Positions 27,411-36,052 of a stretch of DNA of 64,000 nt are shown piece after piece (the first letter of the stretch is position 1; the number at the start of each line of letters is the position of its first letter). The position numbers were made by a program, and so were the translations under genes. Source of the DNA: Lacinutrix mariniflava (GTDB taxonomy: Bacteria; Bacteroidota; Bacteroidia; Flavobacteriales; Flavobacteriaceae); contig NZ_LIQG01000027.1 of NCBI RefSeq assembly GCF_001418015.1, forward strand, positions 98,501 through 162,500, written 5' to 3'. The notes below the pieces were generated by a model. That model saw only the letters and a program-made list of their open reading frames with translations, ran no database searches and was not told where the DNA came from.

Positions 27411-28214
27411 TTAGTTTTTATTTAAGTTAATTATGTTTTCTGTTTTAATTCTTGAAAGTTCTTTTAGTGTGTTAGCTTCATAAAGAGCTGGCAGCGCTTT
27501 TAAAGGTGTTCCAACTTCAGCTTTATAATTTATATAGTCTTGAAATGTAATGCCATCTATTACTCTTGTATTATAAGCACTTCTAAAGCGAACACCACCT
27601 TTGTTTACTTTATAACTGTATGCTAGATAATCTATTTTTTTTGTGTCTTTATTTATCCAATAGTAAAATTCGTCATCATGATCTTCTCCACCGCCTTCTT
27701 TGTTAAATGTGATTTCTAAAACATCATAACTCTTGTCTTTAATAACGATACTTTCAATATATTTAGAGTTAACAGCTTTATCATTTAACTTATATGGGAG
27801 AGTTGCAAAGTAGATAACAGAATTTATTGCTCCAGTTCCGCTTGTAATTTCTTTAGCTGAGAGTTTTATAAGTTTTCCATTAATCATTCTCTGTAAACTT
27901 CCACTTGTTAAAATATCGTTTATTATAGAGTCGCCTGTGCTTGAGCTTTTTTTATACTCATAGTTGCTTCCGTCGTTTTTAAATTGATACGTATTATCTC
28001 TAAAAACGAAAGAATAATGTGCCGAATTATATAAATCACCACCATGAGCAGAAATTGTTTCATTTAAAATGATCTGAGATTTCGTTAATTTATTACTTTC
28101 AGTGGGAGTTATGACTTCTTTTAAAGAATCGATTTTGGTATTTTTCTCTTTATTATTACAAGAAAACAGGGCGAATGCACAAACGAAAATTGAAATGGTT
28201 TTTAATACAGACAT
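27411..28214 (-). CDS. DUF6503-like lipoprotein
   Basis: 267 residues, lipoprotein signal with the lipobox ALFSC (Cys about 19). The segment AHGGDLYNSAHYSFVFRDNTY and the C-terminal region match, to my recollection, the DUF6503 family of secreted flavobacterial proteins (LolA/outer-membrane lipoprotein-like fold expected). It forms an operon with the DUF2911 gene. Function unknown. Confidence 0.7.
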   Translation of the reverse strand: MSVLKTISIFVCAFALFSCNNKEKNTKIDSLKEVITPTESNKLTKSQIILNETISAHGGDLYNSAHYSFVFRDNTYQFKNDGSNYEYKKSSSTGDSIINDILTSGSLQRMINGKLIKLSAKEITSGTGAINSVIYFATLPYKLNDKAVNSKYIESIVIKDKSYDVLEITFNKEGGGEDHDDEFYYWINKDTKKIDYLAYSYKVNKGGVRFRSAYNTRVIDGITFQDYINYKAEVGTPLKALPALYEANTLKELSRIKTENIINLNKN

Positions 28215-28381
28215 TATAGATTTTTATTTTTAAGAAACTATTAGGTTTGTCGAATTTAAAGAGAACAACTTTCAATAAATGAATATTTAAGAATTAATTA
28301 GGAATAATAATTTAGATATTTTTCACTTTTAATTGATTTATAGTGAGTTAACCTTTATATTTATTAAAACAAATAAATACA

Positions 28382-28711
28382 ATGTATACTTATAAAGCGA
28401 AAATAATATCAGTTTATGATGGAGACACTGTTACTGCAGTTGTAGACTTAGGGTTTCTTCATTCTCAAGAAATGAAATTAAGACTCTATGGTATTGACAC
28501 TCCCGAAATGAGAGGCCCAGAAAAAATAGAAGGTAAAAAAGTAAGAGATATTTTAAGAACTATGATTCTTGATAAAGAGGTGACTATCCGTTCTTATAAA
28601 GATAAGCAAGGCAAGTATGGACGTTATTTGGCGAATATTATTTTAGAAGATGGTTTAGAAGTTAACCAATGGTTAGTAGATAATGGTCATGCAAAACCTT
28701 ATCTTTTATAA
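28382..28711 (+). CDS. Thermonuclease-family (SNase-like) nuclease
   Basis: 109 residues, a single staphylococcal-nuclease OB-fold domain. All key residues are present: Asp in YDGDT (near 11), Arg in LRLYGIDTPE (near 37), Glu in the same motif, and Arg in GRYLANI (near 82). There is no signal peptide, so it is either cytoplasmic or leaves by another path, unlike secreted nucleases of the family. Monocistronic. Confidence 0.9.
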   Translation: MYTYKAKIISVYDGDTVTAVVDLGFLHSQEMKLRLYGIDTPEMRGPEKIEGKKVRDILRTMILDKEVTIRSYKDKQGKYGRYLANIILEDGLEVNQWLVDNGHAKPYLL

Positions 28712-28714
28712 AAG

Positions 28715-28746
28715 AAAAAGCGACTCAGTTAAGAATCGCTTTTTTA
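28715..28746. terminator. Terminator between convergent thermonuclease and DUF4136 genes
   Basis: AAAAAGCGA pairs with TCGCTTTTT around an imperfect 12-base loop region, with runs on both sides. Confidence 0.7.
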
Positions 28747-28752
28747 TATGTT

Positions 28753-29304
28753 TTAATCTTCTAATCCTGGAGGATATTTAGTCATAATCTCTGCTACAAA
28801 CTCTTTAATTCTAGCTTCTTTTTTATCCACATTAGACGAGGTGCTTAGGTAACCGGAACCTTTTCCTTGCCAAACCAATTCCTTCTTTTTGGCATCTATT
28901 AAATCAATATATAAGCTGCCTTGAGTTGAGGTGCTTACATTATTGTTGAAGTTGTTATAGAAAGGGCTCCATCCCCAACCATAACCAAAACCACCGTAGC
29001 CATTATTGTACACGTTTACTTCTTGCCTTTCTTTTGTGAAAATGCTAACCAATAAATCTGGGTTCTCAGATTTTGTAAAACCTTTAGCTAAAAGTTCGGC
29101 TTCTATAGCGCGAAGCATTCTACGTTTATCTAGATCGCTAATTTCAGCTTTATCTATGCCTGTTTTAAAAAACGCAAAGGTTTTATAAGAATTAAAATCA
29201 GCATTTTTATCATAATCAGCCGCTACACGAACCGAAGTGCATGAGCTTGCCACAATAAGCAGCAATAAAATGGGTAATGTTTTTAATAATTTCATCTTTT
29301 TCAA
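28753..29304 (-). CDS. DUF4136 family lipoprotein
   Basis: 183 residues with a lipoprotein signal (lipobox VASSC, Cys 22) and the DUF4136 pattern VAADYDKNADFNSYKTFAFF at the N-terminus of the mature part, then a Gly/Tyr/Asn-rich middle (NNGYGGFGYGWGW) and the family's end VAEIMTKYPP. Outer-membrane or periplasmic lipoprotein of unknown role. It lies 12 bases downstream of hutU, probably in the same transcript. Confidence 0.88.
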   Translation of the reverse strand: MKKMKLLKTLPILLLLIVASSCTSVRVAADYDKNADFNSYKTFAFFKTGIDKAEISDLDKRRMLRAIEAELLAKGFTKSENPDLLVSIFTKERQEVNVYNNGYGGFGYGWGWSPFYNNFNNNVSTSTQGSLYIDLIDAKKKELVWQGKGSGYLSTSSNVDKKEARIKEFVAEIMTKYPPGLED

Positions 29305-29316
29305 TTTTTTTAATGG

Positions 29317-31308
29317 TTATAACGAGTCTATTATAGCATCATCCACAGTATTTGGCAAAGTTACTTTTAGGTTCGGTTCGATTTCCATTGCTCGTTTTAT
29401 AGCAAAAACGGCACCTTCATTTCTTGCCCAACTTCTTCTAGAAATACCATTATTAACATCCCAGAATAACATTGATTTTAAGCGTTTTGAGGCTTCTTTA
29501 CTACCATCAAGAACCATACCAAATCCTCCATTAATAACTTCTCCCCAACCAACTCCACCGCCATTGTGTATACTTACCCAAGTGGCGCCGCGAAAGCTGT
29601 CTCCAATAACATTTTGAATGGCCATATCTGCTGTAAAGCGAGATCCATCATATATATTACTAGTTTCTCTATAGGGAGAATCTGTTCCTGAAACATCATG
29701 ATGATCGCGGCCTAGAATAACGGTTTCAATATCTCCATTTGCTATTGCTTGATTAAAGGCTTCTGCTATTTTTGCACGACCTTCTGCATCAGCATATAAT
29801 ATTCTGGCTTGAGAACCAACGACTAATTTATTTTCTTGAGCACCTTTAATCCATTGGATATTATCAGTCATTTGTTGCTGAATTTCCTTTGGAGAATTGG
29901 TCTTTATTTCTTCTAGAACAGCACAAGCAATAGCGTCTGTTTTTGCTAAGTCTTCTGGTTTTCCTGATGCACATACCCAACGAAATGGCCCAAAACCATA
30001 ATCAAAACACATAGGGCCCATTATATCTTGAACATAACTTGGGTATTTAAAATCGATACCATTTTCCGCCATAATATCTGCTCCAGCACGAGAGGCTTCT
30101 AATAAGAAAGCATTCCCGTAATCAAAGAAATAAGTACCTTTTGCAGTGTGTTTGTTAATAGCCTCAGCGTGACGACACAATGTTTTTTGAACTTCTATTT
30201 TAAATTGTTCAGGCTTATTAGCCATCATATCGTTGGCGTCATCAAAAGATATTCCCGTAGGATAATAGCCACCAGCCCATGGATTGTGTAGAGAAGTCTG
30301 GTCGCTTCCTAAATCGATATGTACATTAGCTTTATCAAACTTCTCCCAAACGTCTACTATGTTTCCTAAGTAAGCAATTGAAATTGTCTCTTTTTCAGCT
30401 TTAGCTTTATTAACACGTGTAACTAAATCATCTAAATTGGTAATTTTTTCATCTATCCAACCCTGATCTAAACGTAATTGAGTGATTTTTGGGTTTACTT
30501 CGGCACAAACAGTAATGCAACCTGCAATATTTCCTGCTTTTGGTTGTGCTCCCGACATTCCGCCTAGTCCAGAAGTGACAAAAAGATTTCCTTTTGGTTC
30601 TTTATTTATTTTCCTAAATGCATTTAAAACGGTAATAGTTGTACCATGTACAATACCTTGAGGGCCAATGTACATGTAACTACCGGCTGTCATCTGTCCA
30701 TATTGTGTAACACCTAATGCATTAAATTTTTCCCAATCGTCTGGTTTAGAATAATTGGGTATCATCATGCCGTTGGTTACAACAACTCTTGGAGCTTCTT
30801 TATGAGAAGGAAATAATCCCATCGGGTGACCAGAGTACATGGTTAATGTTTGCTCATCGTTCATTTCAGCTAAATATTTCATGGTTAGGCGGTATTGTGC
30901 CCAATTAGAAAATACACCTCCATTTCCTCCGTAGGTAATTAATTCGTGAGGATGCTGTGCGACTGCGTAATCCAAGTTATTTTGGATCATTAACATAATT
31001 GCAGCTGCTTGTTTAGATTTAGCAGGATACTCACTTATGGGTCTAGCATACATTTTGTAATCTGGACGTAAACGGTACATGTAAATTCTACCGTAAGTAT
31101 CTAATTCATTTTTAAACTCTAAAATAAGTTCTTTATGGTCTTTCTTGTCGAAATATCTTAATGCATTTCTTAACGCTAATTTTTCTTCCTCTTTAGAAAG
31201 AATAGCTTTACGTTTAGGTGCATGATTTATGTCTTTTTCGTAAGGTTTAGGAGCCGGTAAATGCTCAGGAATACCTTCTAGAATCTGTGTTTTAAAAGTA
31301 GAACTCAT
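29317..31308 (-). CDS. hutU: Urocanate hydratase
   Basis: 663-residue cytoplasmic NAD-dependent enzyme of histidine degradation that turns urocanate into imidazolone propionate. It shows the strongly conserved segments of the family, such as GGNGGVFSNWAQYRLTM, SGLGGMSGAQPKA and GRDHHDVSGTDSPYRE. It is about 100 residues longer than the proteobacterial enzyme, as is usual in Bacteroidota. No other hut gene lies in the window. It follows the DUF5522 gene by 5 bases. Confidence 0.96.
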   Translation of the reverse strand: MSSTFKTQILEGIPEHLPAPKPYEKDINHAPKRKAILSKEEEKLALRNALRYFDKKDHKELILEFKNELDTYGRIYMYRLRPDYKMYARPISEYPAKSKQAAAIMLMIQNNLDYAVAQHPHELITYGGNGGVFSNWAQYRLTMKYLAEMNDEQTLTMYSGHPMGLFPSHKEAPRVVVTNGMMIPNYSKPDDWEKFNALGVTQYGQMTAGSYMYIGPQGIVHGTTITVLNAFRKINKEPKGNLFVTSGLGGMSGAQPKAGNIAGCITVCAEVNPKITQLRLDQGWIDEKITNLDDLVTRVNKAKAEKETISIAYLGNIVDVWEKFDKANVHIDLGSDQTSLHNPWAGGYYPTGISFDDANDMMANKPEQFKIEVQKTLCRHAEAINKHTAKGTYFFDYGNAFLLEASRAGADIMAENGIDFKYPSYVQDIMGPMCFDYGFGPFRWVCASGKPEDLAKTDAIACAVLEEIKTNSPKEIQQQMTDNIQWIKGAQENKLVVGSQARILYADAEGRAKIAEAFNQAIANGDIETVILGRDHHDVSGTDSPYRETSNIYDGSRFTADMAIQNVIGDSFRGATWVSIHNGGGVGWGEVINGGFGMVLDGSKEASKRLKSMLFWDVNNGISRRSWARNEGAVFAIKRAMEIEPNLKVTLPNTVDDAIIDSL

Positions 31309-31313
31309 TAGGG

Positions 31314-31484
31314 TTAATTCTTTTTATGTATTGAATTAGTATTTTTATTGAACCCGTAAGGGCAATGTCTGCAACCACTTTCGCAACAATAACCACGTTT
31401 TAAATGGTATTGCTCGGTGAAGCATTTGTAACCTTCAGGCGTTAAATAATAATCGCCTTCTTCTATGGGAATGTGTTTTTTCAT
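31314..31484 (-). CDS. DUF5522 small cysteine protein
   Basis: 56-residue protein starting at the ATG at 31484. The motif GYCCESGCRHCPYGF (residues 31-45) with four cysteines is the mark of DUF5522 and suggests metal binding. It is the first gene of the hutU transcript, 5 bases upstream of hutU. Function unknown. Confidence 0.85.
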   Translation of the reverse strand: MKKHIPIEEGDYYLTPEGYKCFTEQYHLKRGYCCESGCRHCPYGFNKNTNSIHKKN

Positions 31485-31558
31485 AAGTATATTACAAATA
31501 TACTGTAATTTCGAGTAAAATTTCCTTGGTTAAAACTAAGGTTTTATTGAAACAATAA

Positions 31559-31576
31559 TACTCAAGTGGTTGAGTA
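31559..31576. promoter_or_regulatory. Inverted repeat in the divergent gap before the HEKIH protein gene
   Basis: TACTCAA-GTGG-TTGAGTA, perfect 7-bp arms, between the divergent DUF5522/hutU and HEKIH/ACC-deaminase units. Possible operator. Confidence 0.3.
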
Positions 31577-31603
31577 TGGAGTGATTTTTGAAACCAGTAA
31601 TTT

Positions 31604-31942
31604 GTGATATTAATTTCTAAATACATAGTGCCTAAAGGTTATACTGGAATAACTATTTTTCCATTTGTTTTTCTGAAGGATAAATCTTTGAAATCAAATA
31701 TGGTTTTAATTAACCATGAGAAGATTCATTTAAGACAGCAATTAGAGCTTTTAATTCTTCCATTTTATATTATTTATGGCATTGAATTTCTAGTAAGATT
31801 AATTCAATATAGAAATTGGTACACTGCTTATATAAATATTTCTTTTGAACGCGAGTCTTATCGAAATCAAGCAAATTTCAGCTATTTAAAAAACCGCAAA
31901 GTTTGGAGCTTTTTAAAGTATCTTCGTACTCATGATTTTTAA
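31604..31942 (+). CDS. Small membrane-associated protein with HEKIH motif
   Basis: 112 residues from a GTG start; no ATG is available, and the frame MILISKYIVPKGY fits a natural start. It has a hydrophobic segment (about 50-66, ELLILPFYIIYGIEFLV) and, just before it, NHEKIHLRQQ, which resembles the zinc-binding HExxH of membrane peptidases (M56/M48 type), although the protein is far too short for a full peptidase. The end overlaps the next gene by 11 bases, so the two are coupled. I do not know its function. Confidence 0.7.
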   Translation: MILISKYIVPKGYTGITIFPFVFLKDKSLKSNMVLINHEKIHLRQQLELLILPFYIIYGIEFLVRLIQYRNWYTAYINISFERESYRNQANFSYLKNRKVWSFLKYLRTHDF

Positions 31943-32843
31943 GTTAGAAAATAGTATTAATGTACGTGTTTATTTGCCTAATACAATAGATGTAGAATTA
32001 TTTATAAAACGGGAAGATGCTATACATCCTATTATTTCAGGAAATAAGTACAGGAAATTAAAATACAATATTGAAGCAGCTAAAATTGAAGGTAAGCATA
32101 CACTTTTAACTTTTGGTGGTGCATTTTCAAATCATATAGCAGCAGTAGCAGAAGCTGGTAGAGTTTATAATTTAAAAACCATTGGTATAATTAGAGGAGA
32201 AGAATTAAGCTCTAAAATTAATGACAATGCCACATTAAAATATGCTCAAGACTGTGGCATGCAATTTAAGTTTATTAGTAGAACAGATTTTAGAAATAAA
32301 GAAGATTTAGATTTTATAGGAAATTTAAAACAAGAATTTGGAGATTTTTACGCTATTCCAGAAGGTGGCTCAAATACTTTAGCAGTAAAAGGTTGTGAAG
32401 AGATTTTAACTAAAGCAGATTCTAATTTTAATTATATTTGTGCACCTGCTGGTACAGGAGGTACTTTAGCAGGTTTAATAAATGCTTCTAAGTCTAATCA
32501 ACAAGTTTTGGGTTTTTCAGCCTTAAAAGGAGACTTTTTGCAAGAAGATATTAGTAAATTTGCGAAACAAGATAATTGGAAGCTAATAACCGATTACCAT
32601 TTTGGAGGTTATGCTAAAATAAATGCGGAGTTAATAACGTTTATGAATGCGTTTAAAGCACTCAATAATGTTAGATTAGATCCGGTTTATACAGGGAAGA
32701 TGTTATTTGGGATTCAAGATATGATTATTAAGGACTATTTTCCAAAAGGCTCAAAAATATTAGTTATTCATACTGGAGGATTACAAGGTATTACAGGAAT
32801 GAATAGCAGATTAAAACAGAAAAATTTACCGTTAATACAATAA
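31932..32843 (+). CDS. ACC deaminase / D-cysteine desulfhydrase family PLP enzyme
   Basis: 303 residues, fold type II PLP enzyme. The PLP-binding Lys lies in SGNKYRKLKYN (near 39), the substrate loop is TFGGAFSNH (near 59-67), and the phosphate-binding turn is APAGTGGTLAG (near 174). The family contains 1-aminocyclopropane-1-carboxylate deaminases and D-cysteine desulfhydrases; the flavobacterial branch is uncharacterised and shorter than authentic ACC deaminases (about 340), so the desulfhydrase activity is as likely. Confidence 0.85.
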   Translation: MIFKLENSINVRVYLPNTIDVELFIKREDAIHPIISGNKYRKLKYNIEAAKIEGKHTLLTFGGAFSNHIAAVAEAGRVYNLKTIGIIRGEELSSKINDNATLKYAQDCGMQFKFISRTDFRNKEDLDFIGNLKQEFGDFYAIPEGGSNTLAVKGCEEILTKADSNFNYICAPAGTGGTLAGLINASKSNQQVLGFSALKGDFLQEDISKFAKQDNWKLITDYHFGGYAKINAELITFMNAFKALNNVRLDPVYTGKMLFGIQDMIIKDYFPKGSKILVIHTGGLQGITGMNSRLKQKNLPLIQ

Positions 32844-32846
32844 TTA

Positions 32847-33656
32847 ATGAAAAGAATATTTACACTTATTTGTCTACTTATATTAGTCTCTAGTTGTGGC
32901 TCAAGTAAAAAAATAACAACTAAAAAAGCTAAAAGCAAAACAGAACGCGTTGTTAAAACTAAAAAGAAGAGAGAAAGGAAAACTAAAGTTGTAGAAACAC
33001 CAGAGGTGATTATTACCGAAACGCCTGAAAGTTATGCAACACCTACAGATGAGTATATTGCTATATATAGCGATATCGCTCAAGACGAAATGCGTAATTA
33101 TGGAGTACCAGCAAGTATTACTTTAGCTCAAGGTATTTTAGAATCTGGTTCTGGAAAAGGCCGTTTATCTACAGAAGCAAATAATCATTTTGGAATAAAA
33201 TGCCATTCTGGTTGGACTGGTGGAAAAATATACCATGATGATGATGCGTCTCAAGAATGTTTTAGAAAATATAAAAATTCAAAATACTCATTTAGAGATC
33301 ATTCGTTATTTTTAAAGGAGCGTTCTCGTTATGCAGGATTGTTTGCTTTGGGAAAAGGAGATTACGAATCGTGGGCAAAAGGATTAAGAGCTGCAGGATA
33401 CGCAACAGATAGAAAATACCCTCAAAAATTAATAAGCCTTATAGAACGTTACCAATTATACCGTTTCGATAACGATGTGTTAGGTGTTGAGTCTGGTGTA
33501 AGCGACAAACATACTGTTGTTTCAGGTGATACTTTATTTGGTTTATCTAGAAAATATAATATTTCAGTACCAGAATTAAAAGCATTAAATAGCATGGAAA
33601 CTAACGACTTGTTTGTAGGACAAGTGTTATTTGTTAAACCCATTCCTAAAGATTAA
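32847..33656 (+). CDS. Glucosaminidase (FlgJ-like) - LysM lipoprotein
   Basis: 269-residue peptidoglycan hydrolase. A lipoprotein signal (lipobox LVSSC, Cys 17) is followed by a very basic Lys/Arg/Thr linker (20-55), a glucosaminidase domain (about 72-200, with [19 protein letters not shown] and NNHFGIKCH), and a LysM wall-binding domain (about 224-267, [17 protein letters not shown]). It should cut glycan strands from the outer membrane side. It sits in a chain with the ACC-deaminase-like gene (3-base gap) and hemL (5-base gap). Confidence 0.9.
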   Translation: MKRIFTLICLLILVSSCGSSKKITTKKAKSKTERVVKTKKKRERKTKVVETPEVIITETPESYATPTDEYIAIYSDIAQDEMRNYGVPASITLAQGILESGSGKGRLSTEANNHFGIKCHSGWTGGKIYHDDDASQECFRKYKNSKYSFRDHSLFLKERSRYAGLFALGKGDYESWAKGLRAAGYATDRKYPQKLISLIERYQLYRFDNDVLGVESGVSDKHTVVSGDTLFGLSRKYNISVPELKALNSMETNDLFVGQVLFVKPIPKD

Positions 33657-33661
33657 TTATA

Positions 33662-34942
33662 ATGATTTATAAACGTAGTAGTACTCTTTTTGCAGCAGCA
33701 GAAAAAGTAATTCCTGGAGGTGTAAATTCTCCAGTTAGAGCCTTCAAAGCAGTTGGAGGAACACCAATTTTTGTTAAAGAAGCCAAAGGCGCTTATTTGT
33801 ATGATGAAGATGGAAACACTTTAATTGATTACATTAATTCTTGGGGACCAATGATATTAGGTCATGCCTTCGAACCTGTAGTGAATGCTGTTATAGAGAA
33901 AGCTAAAAAAGGAACCTCTTTTGGTATGCCTACAGAAATTGAAACTGAAATTGCAGAATTAGCAGTTTCAATGGTTCCAAATATCGATAAAATCCGTTTT
34001 GTGAACTCTGGAACAGAAGCTTGTATGAGTGCTGTAAGATTAGCAAGAGGTTATACCGGAAAAGATAAAATTATAAAATTTGCTGGTTGTTATCATGGAC
34101 ACAGCGACTCATTTTTAATACAAGCAGGAAGTGGTGCAGTAACTTTTGGTAGCCCAAATAGTCCTGGTGTTACAGAAGGGACTGCAAAAGATACTTTGTT
34201 GGCAGATTATAATGATTTAGCAAATGTTGAAGCATTAATTAACGCCAATAATAATGAAATAGCTTGTATTATTATAGAACCAGTTGCTGGAAATATGGGT
34301 TGTATTCCTCCAGTAGATGGCTTTCTTCAAGGATTAAGAACGCTTTGCGATGCTAATGATATATTATTAATCTTTGATGAGGTTATGACTGGTTTTCGTC
34401 TTGCAAAAGGTGGAGTTCAGGAATTATATGGAGTAGATGCAGATATTGTTTGTTTTGGTAAGGTTATAGGAGGAGGTTTACCTGTTGGTGCTTTTGCTTC
34501 TAGAAATGAAATTATGAACCATCTTGCGCCTTTAGGCCCTGTATATCAAGCAGGAACTCTAAGTGGTAATCCGTTAGCTATGGCTGCAGGTTTAGCAATG
34601 TTGAAAGCTTTAAATTCTGATAAAGAAGTTTTTAATCGTTTAGCTGAAAAAACCGAATATTTGCATAAAGGTTTAACTAAGGTTTTAGAAAGTAACAATA
34701 TAACACATACTATTAATCGAGTAGGTTCTATGATTTCTGTTCATTTTGACGAAGGGAAAGTTGTAGATTTTAAGACGGCAGCAAAAGGGAATAACGAAAC
34801 GTTTAAAACCTTTTTTCATGGTATGCTTAATAATGGTATTTATATAGCTCCAAGTGCTTTCGAAACTTGGTTTATTACAGACGCGTTAACTTATGAAGAT
34901 TTAGATAAGACCATAGAGGCTTGTAATGCTGTTTTTAAATAA
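33662..34942 (+). CDS. hemL: Glutamate-1-semialdehyde 2,1-aminomutase
   Basis: 426-residue PLP enzyme of C5 tetrapyrrole synthesis; makes 5-aminolevulinate from glutamate-1-semialdehyde. Family signatures: [11 protein letters not shown] at the N-terminus, [25 protein letters not shown], the cofactor Asp in [10 protein letters not shown], and the PLP Lys in [13 protein letters not shown] (near 266). Length is typical. Last gene of a four-gene run that starts at 31604, ended by a strong terminator. Confidence 0.96.
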   Translation: MIYKRSSTLFAAAEKVIPGGVNSPVRAFKAVGGTPIFVKEAKGAYLYDEDGNTLIDYINSWGPMILGHAFEPVVNAVIEKAKKGTSFGMPTEIETEIAELAVSMVPNIDKIRFVNSGTEACMSAVRLARGYTGKDKIIKFAGCYHGHSDSFLIQAGSGAVTFGSPNSPGVTEGTAKDTLLADYNDLANVEALINANNNEIACIIIEPVAGNMGCIPPVDGFLQGLRTLCDANDILLIFDEVMTGFRLAKGGVQELYGVDADIVCFGKVIGGGLPVGAFASRNEIMNHLAPLGPVYQAGTLSGNPLAMAAGLAMLKALNSDKEVFNRLAEKTEYLHKGLTKVLESNNITHTINRVGSMISVHFDEGKVVDFKTAAKGNNETFKTFFHGMLNNGIYIAPSAFETWFITDALTYEDLDKTIEACNAVFK

Positions 34943-34958
34943 TAGAAAATTTTATAAA

Positions 34959-34999
34959 TAAAAAAGGCGATTTACTAATTTTAGTAATCGCCTTTTTTA
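34959..34999. terminator. Bidirectional terminator after hemL
   Basis: AAAAAAGGCGATT...ACTAA pairs with TTAGT-AATCGCCTTTTTT, a long stem with one bulge and runs on both sides, between two converging genes. Confidence 0.85.
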
Positions 35000-35014
35000 A
35001 CTGGTAGAAATATA

Positions 35015-35359
35015 CTATTCAGCACTGTCTTTTTTCTCAGTAAGAATTAAATATCTTTTGTATAAGTCTTCACCTAAAGCCGATTTTAAATTAGCTTCAA
35101 GTGTTGTATTTGCTTTTGCTATAATTTCTTTTTCACCAGTACTTTTAGAATCCTCAATAGATAATAAGTTCTTTTCGTGTGCATAATATGCTTCATAAAC
35201 TTGTTCTAAAGTAGTGTCGTCAAACTTTATTTGAGTACGCATTTCTTTTGCTTGAAGATAAGCTTTCTCTTTAAGACTAACTTGATCCTGAGCAGATGCA
35301 GATTGTGTTCCTATTAATAATGCAAATGCAAAAAAGCAAAAAGTAAATATTTTTTTCAT
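35015..35359 (-). CDS. Small secreted helical protein, LTXXQ-like
   Basis: 114 residues with a signal peptide (1-23, ...SASAQ). The mature part is all helical and charged; DDTTLEQVYEAYYAHEKNL and the end ALGEDLYKRYLILTEKK have the layout of the next gene's LTEEQ repeats (heavy-metal/Spy-like periplasmic proteins), but the LTxxQ words themselves are not exact. No clear function. Confidence 0.65.
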   Translation of the reverse strand: MKKIFTFCFFAFALLIGTQSASAQDQVSLKEKAYLQAKEMRTQIKFDDTTLEQVYEAYYAHEKNLLSIEDSKSTGEKEIIAKANTTLEANLKSALGEDLYKRYLILTEKKDSAE

Positions 35360-35420
35360 GGTCGTAAGTTGTTATGTGTTTATAACTCAAAGTAAAGCTA
35401 TTTCATTAACTATTGCAAAT

Positions 35421-35453
35421 AAAAAAATGCCGAATAGATAATCGGCATTTTTT
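35421..35453 (-). terminator. Terminator of the Spy-like gene
   Basis: AAAAAATGCCGA / TCGGCATTTTTT, perfect 12-bp stem with an 8-base loop; placed between the two leftward secreted helical protein genes. Confidence 0.8.
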
Positions 35454-35483
35454 CGCTTTTAAAAGGTGTTTATCGAATTGTAA

Positions 35484-35972
35484 TTATTCTTCGTTTTTAC
35501 TTTCTCCTTTTTGTTTTTTGTCTCCTTTTTTGTGCTTCATTTTACCATGCTTTCCGTCTTTGCCTCTTCTTTTAGACATTTTGCTGTACTTTTCATATTG
35601 CTCTTCTGTTAAGATGTTTTTCATCTCTTTCTTGGTAGCAATTTGCTGGTCTAATTTTTCATTTTCCCTCTTTAGTTTCTCTTCTGCAGTTGGTTTTTTG
35701 TTCGCATCTTTTAATGCTTTTCTACTTGCCATTTGTGCTTTACGAGACTCCGCATTTTTTATATTTATCTTTTCAACTTTAATTTGTTGTTCTTCTGTGA
35801 GATCTAAAGCAAGTGTCATTTTTTTAGTTTTGAGTTTTGCCATTTCTACAGGATCTATATCTTGGCGTTTTTCCATTCTCTCTTTTCTTGACTCTTTTTT
35901 ATCGTCGTTCTTTTCTTGTGCTGTAACTTGCAATGCAAATAAAGCTAATGCTACTATTAATAATTTTTTCAT
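35484..35972 (-). CDS. Secreted Spy/CpxP-like LTXXQ protein
   Basis: 162 residues from the ATG at 35972, which begins a clean signal peptide (MKKLLIVALALFALQVTAQ); an upstream in-frame ATG only adds polar residues. The mature protein is very basic and helical, with LTEEQQIKVEKIN (near 76) and LTEEQYEKYSKM (near 130), the LTxxQ repeats of periplasmic Spy/CpxP-type stress chaperones. The tail (last 35 residues) is almost entirely Lys, Gly and Arg. Role by analogy: envelope chaperone; not proven. Confidence 0.75.
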   Translation of the reverse strand: MKKLLIVALALFALQVTAQEKNDDKKESRKERMEKRQDIDPVEMAKLKTKKMTLALDLTEEQQIKVEKINIKNAESRKAQMASRKALKDANKKPTAEEKLKRENEKLDQQIATKKEMKNILTEEQYEKYSKMSKRRGKDGKHGKMKHKKGDKKQKGESKNEE

Positions 35973-36052
35973 GCTGTTTTGTTTTAAATTGTTATACACT
36001 CCTAAGACAATAAAAAAACAGAATGGTTTAAATGGAATTTAATATTTGGGTT

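Noticed and set aside
35413..36042. Rightward 209-codon frame rich in Phe/Ser/Leu
   Set aside because: It is the antisense shadow of the Spy-like gene, whose Lys/Glu-rich codons give Phe/Ser on the other strand.
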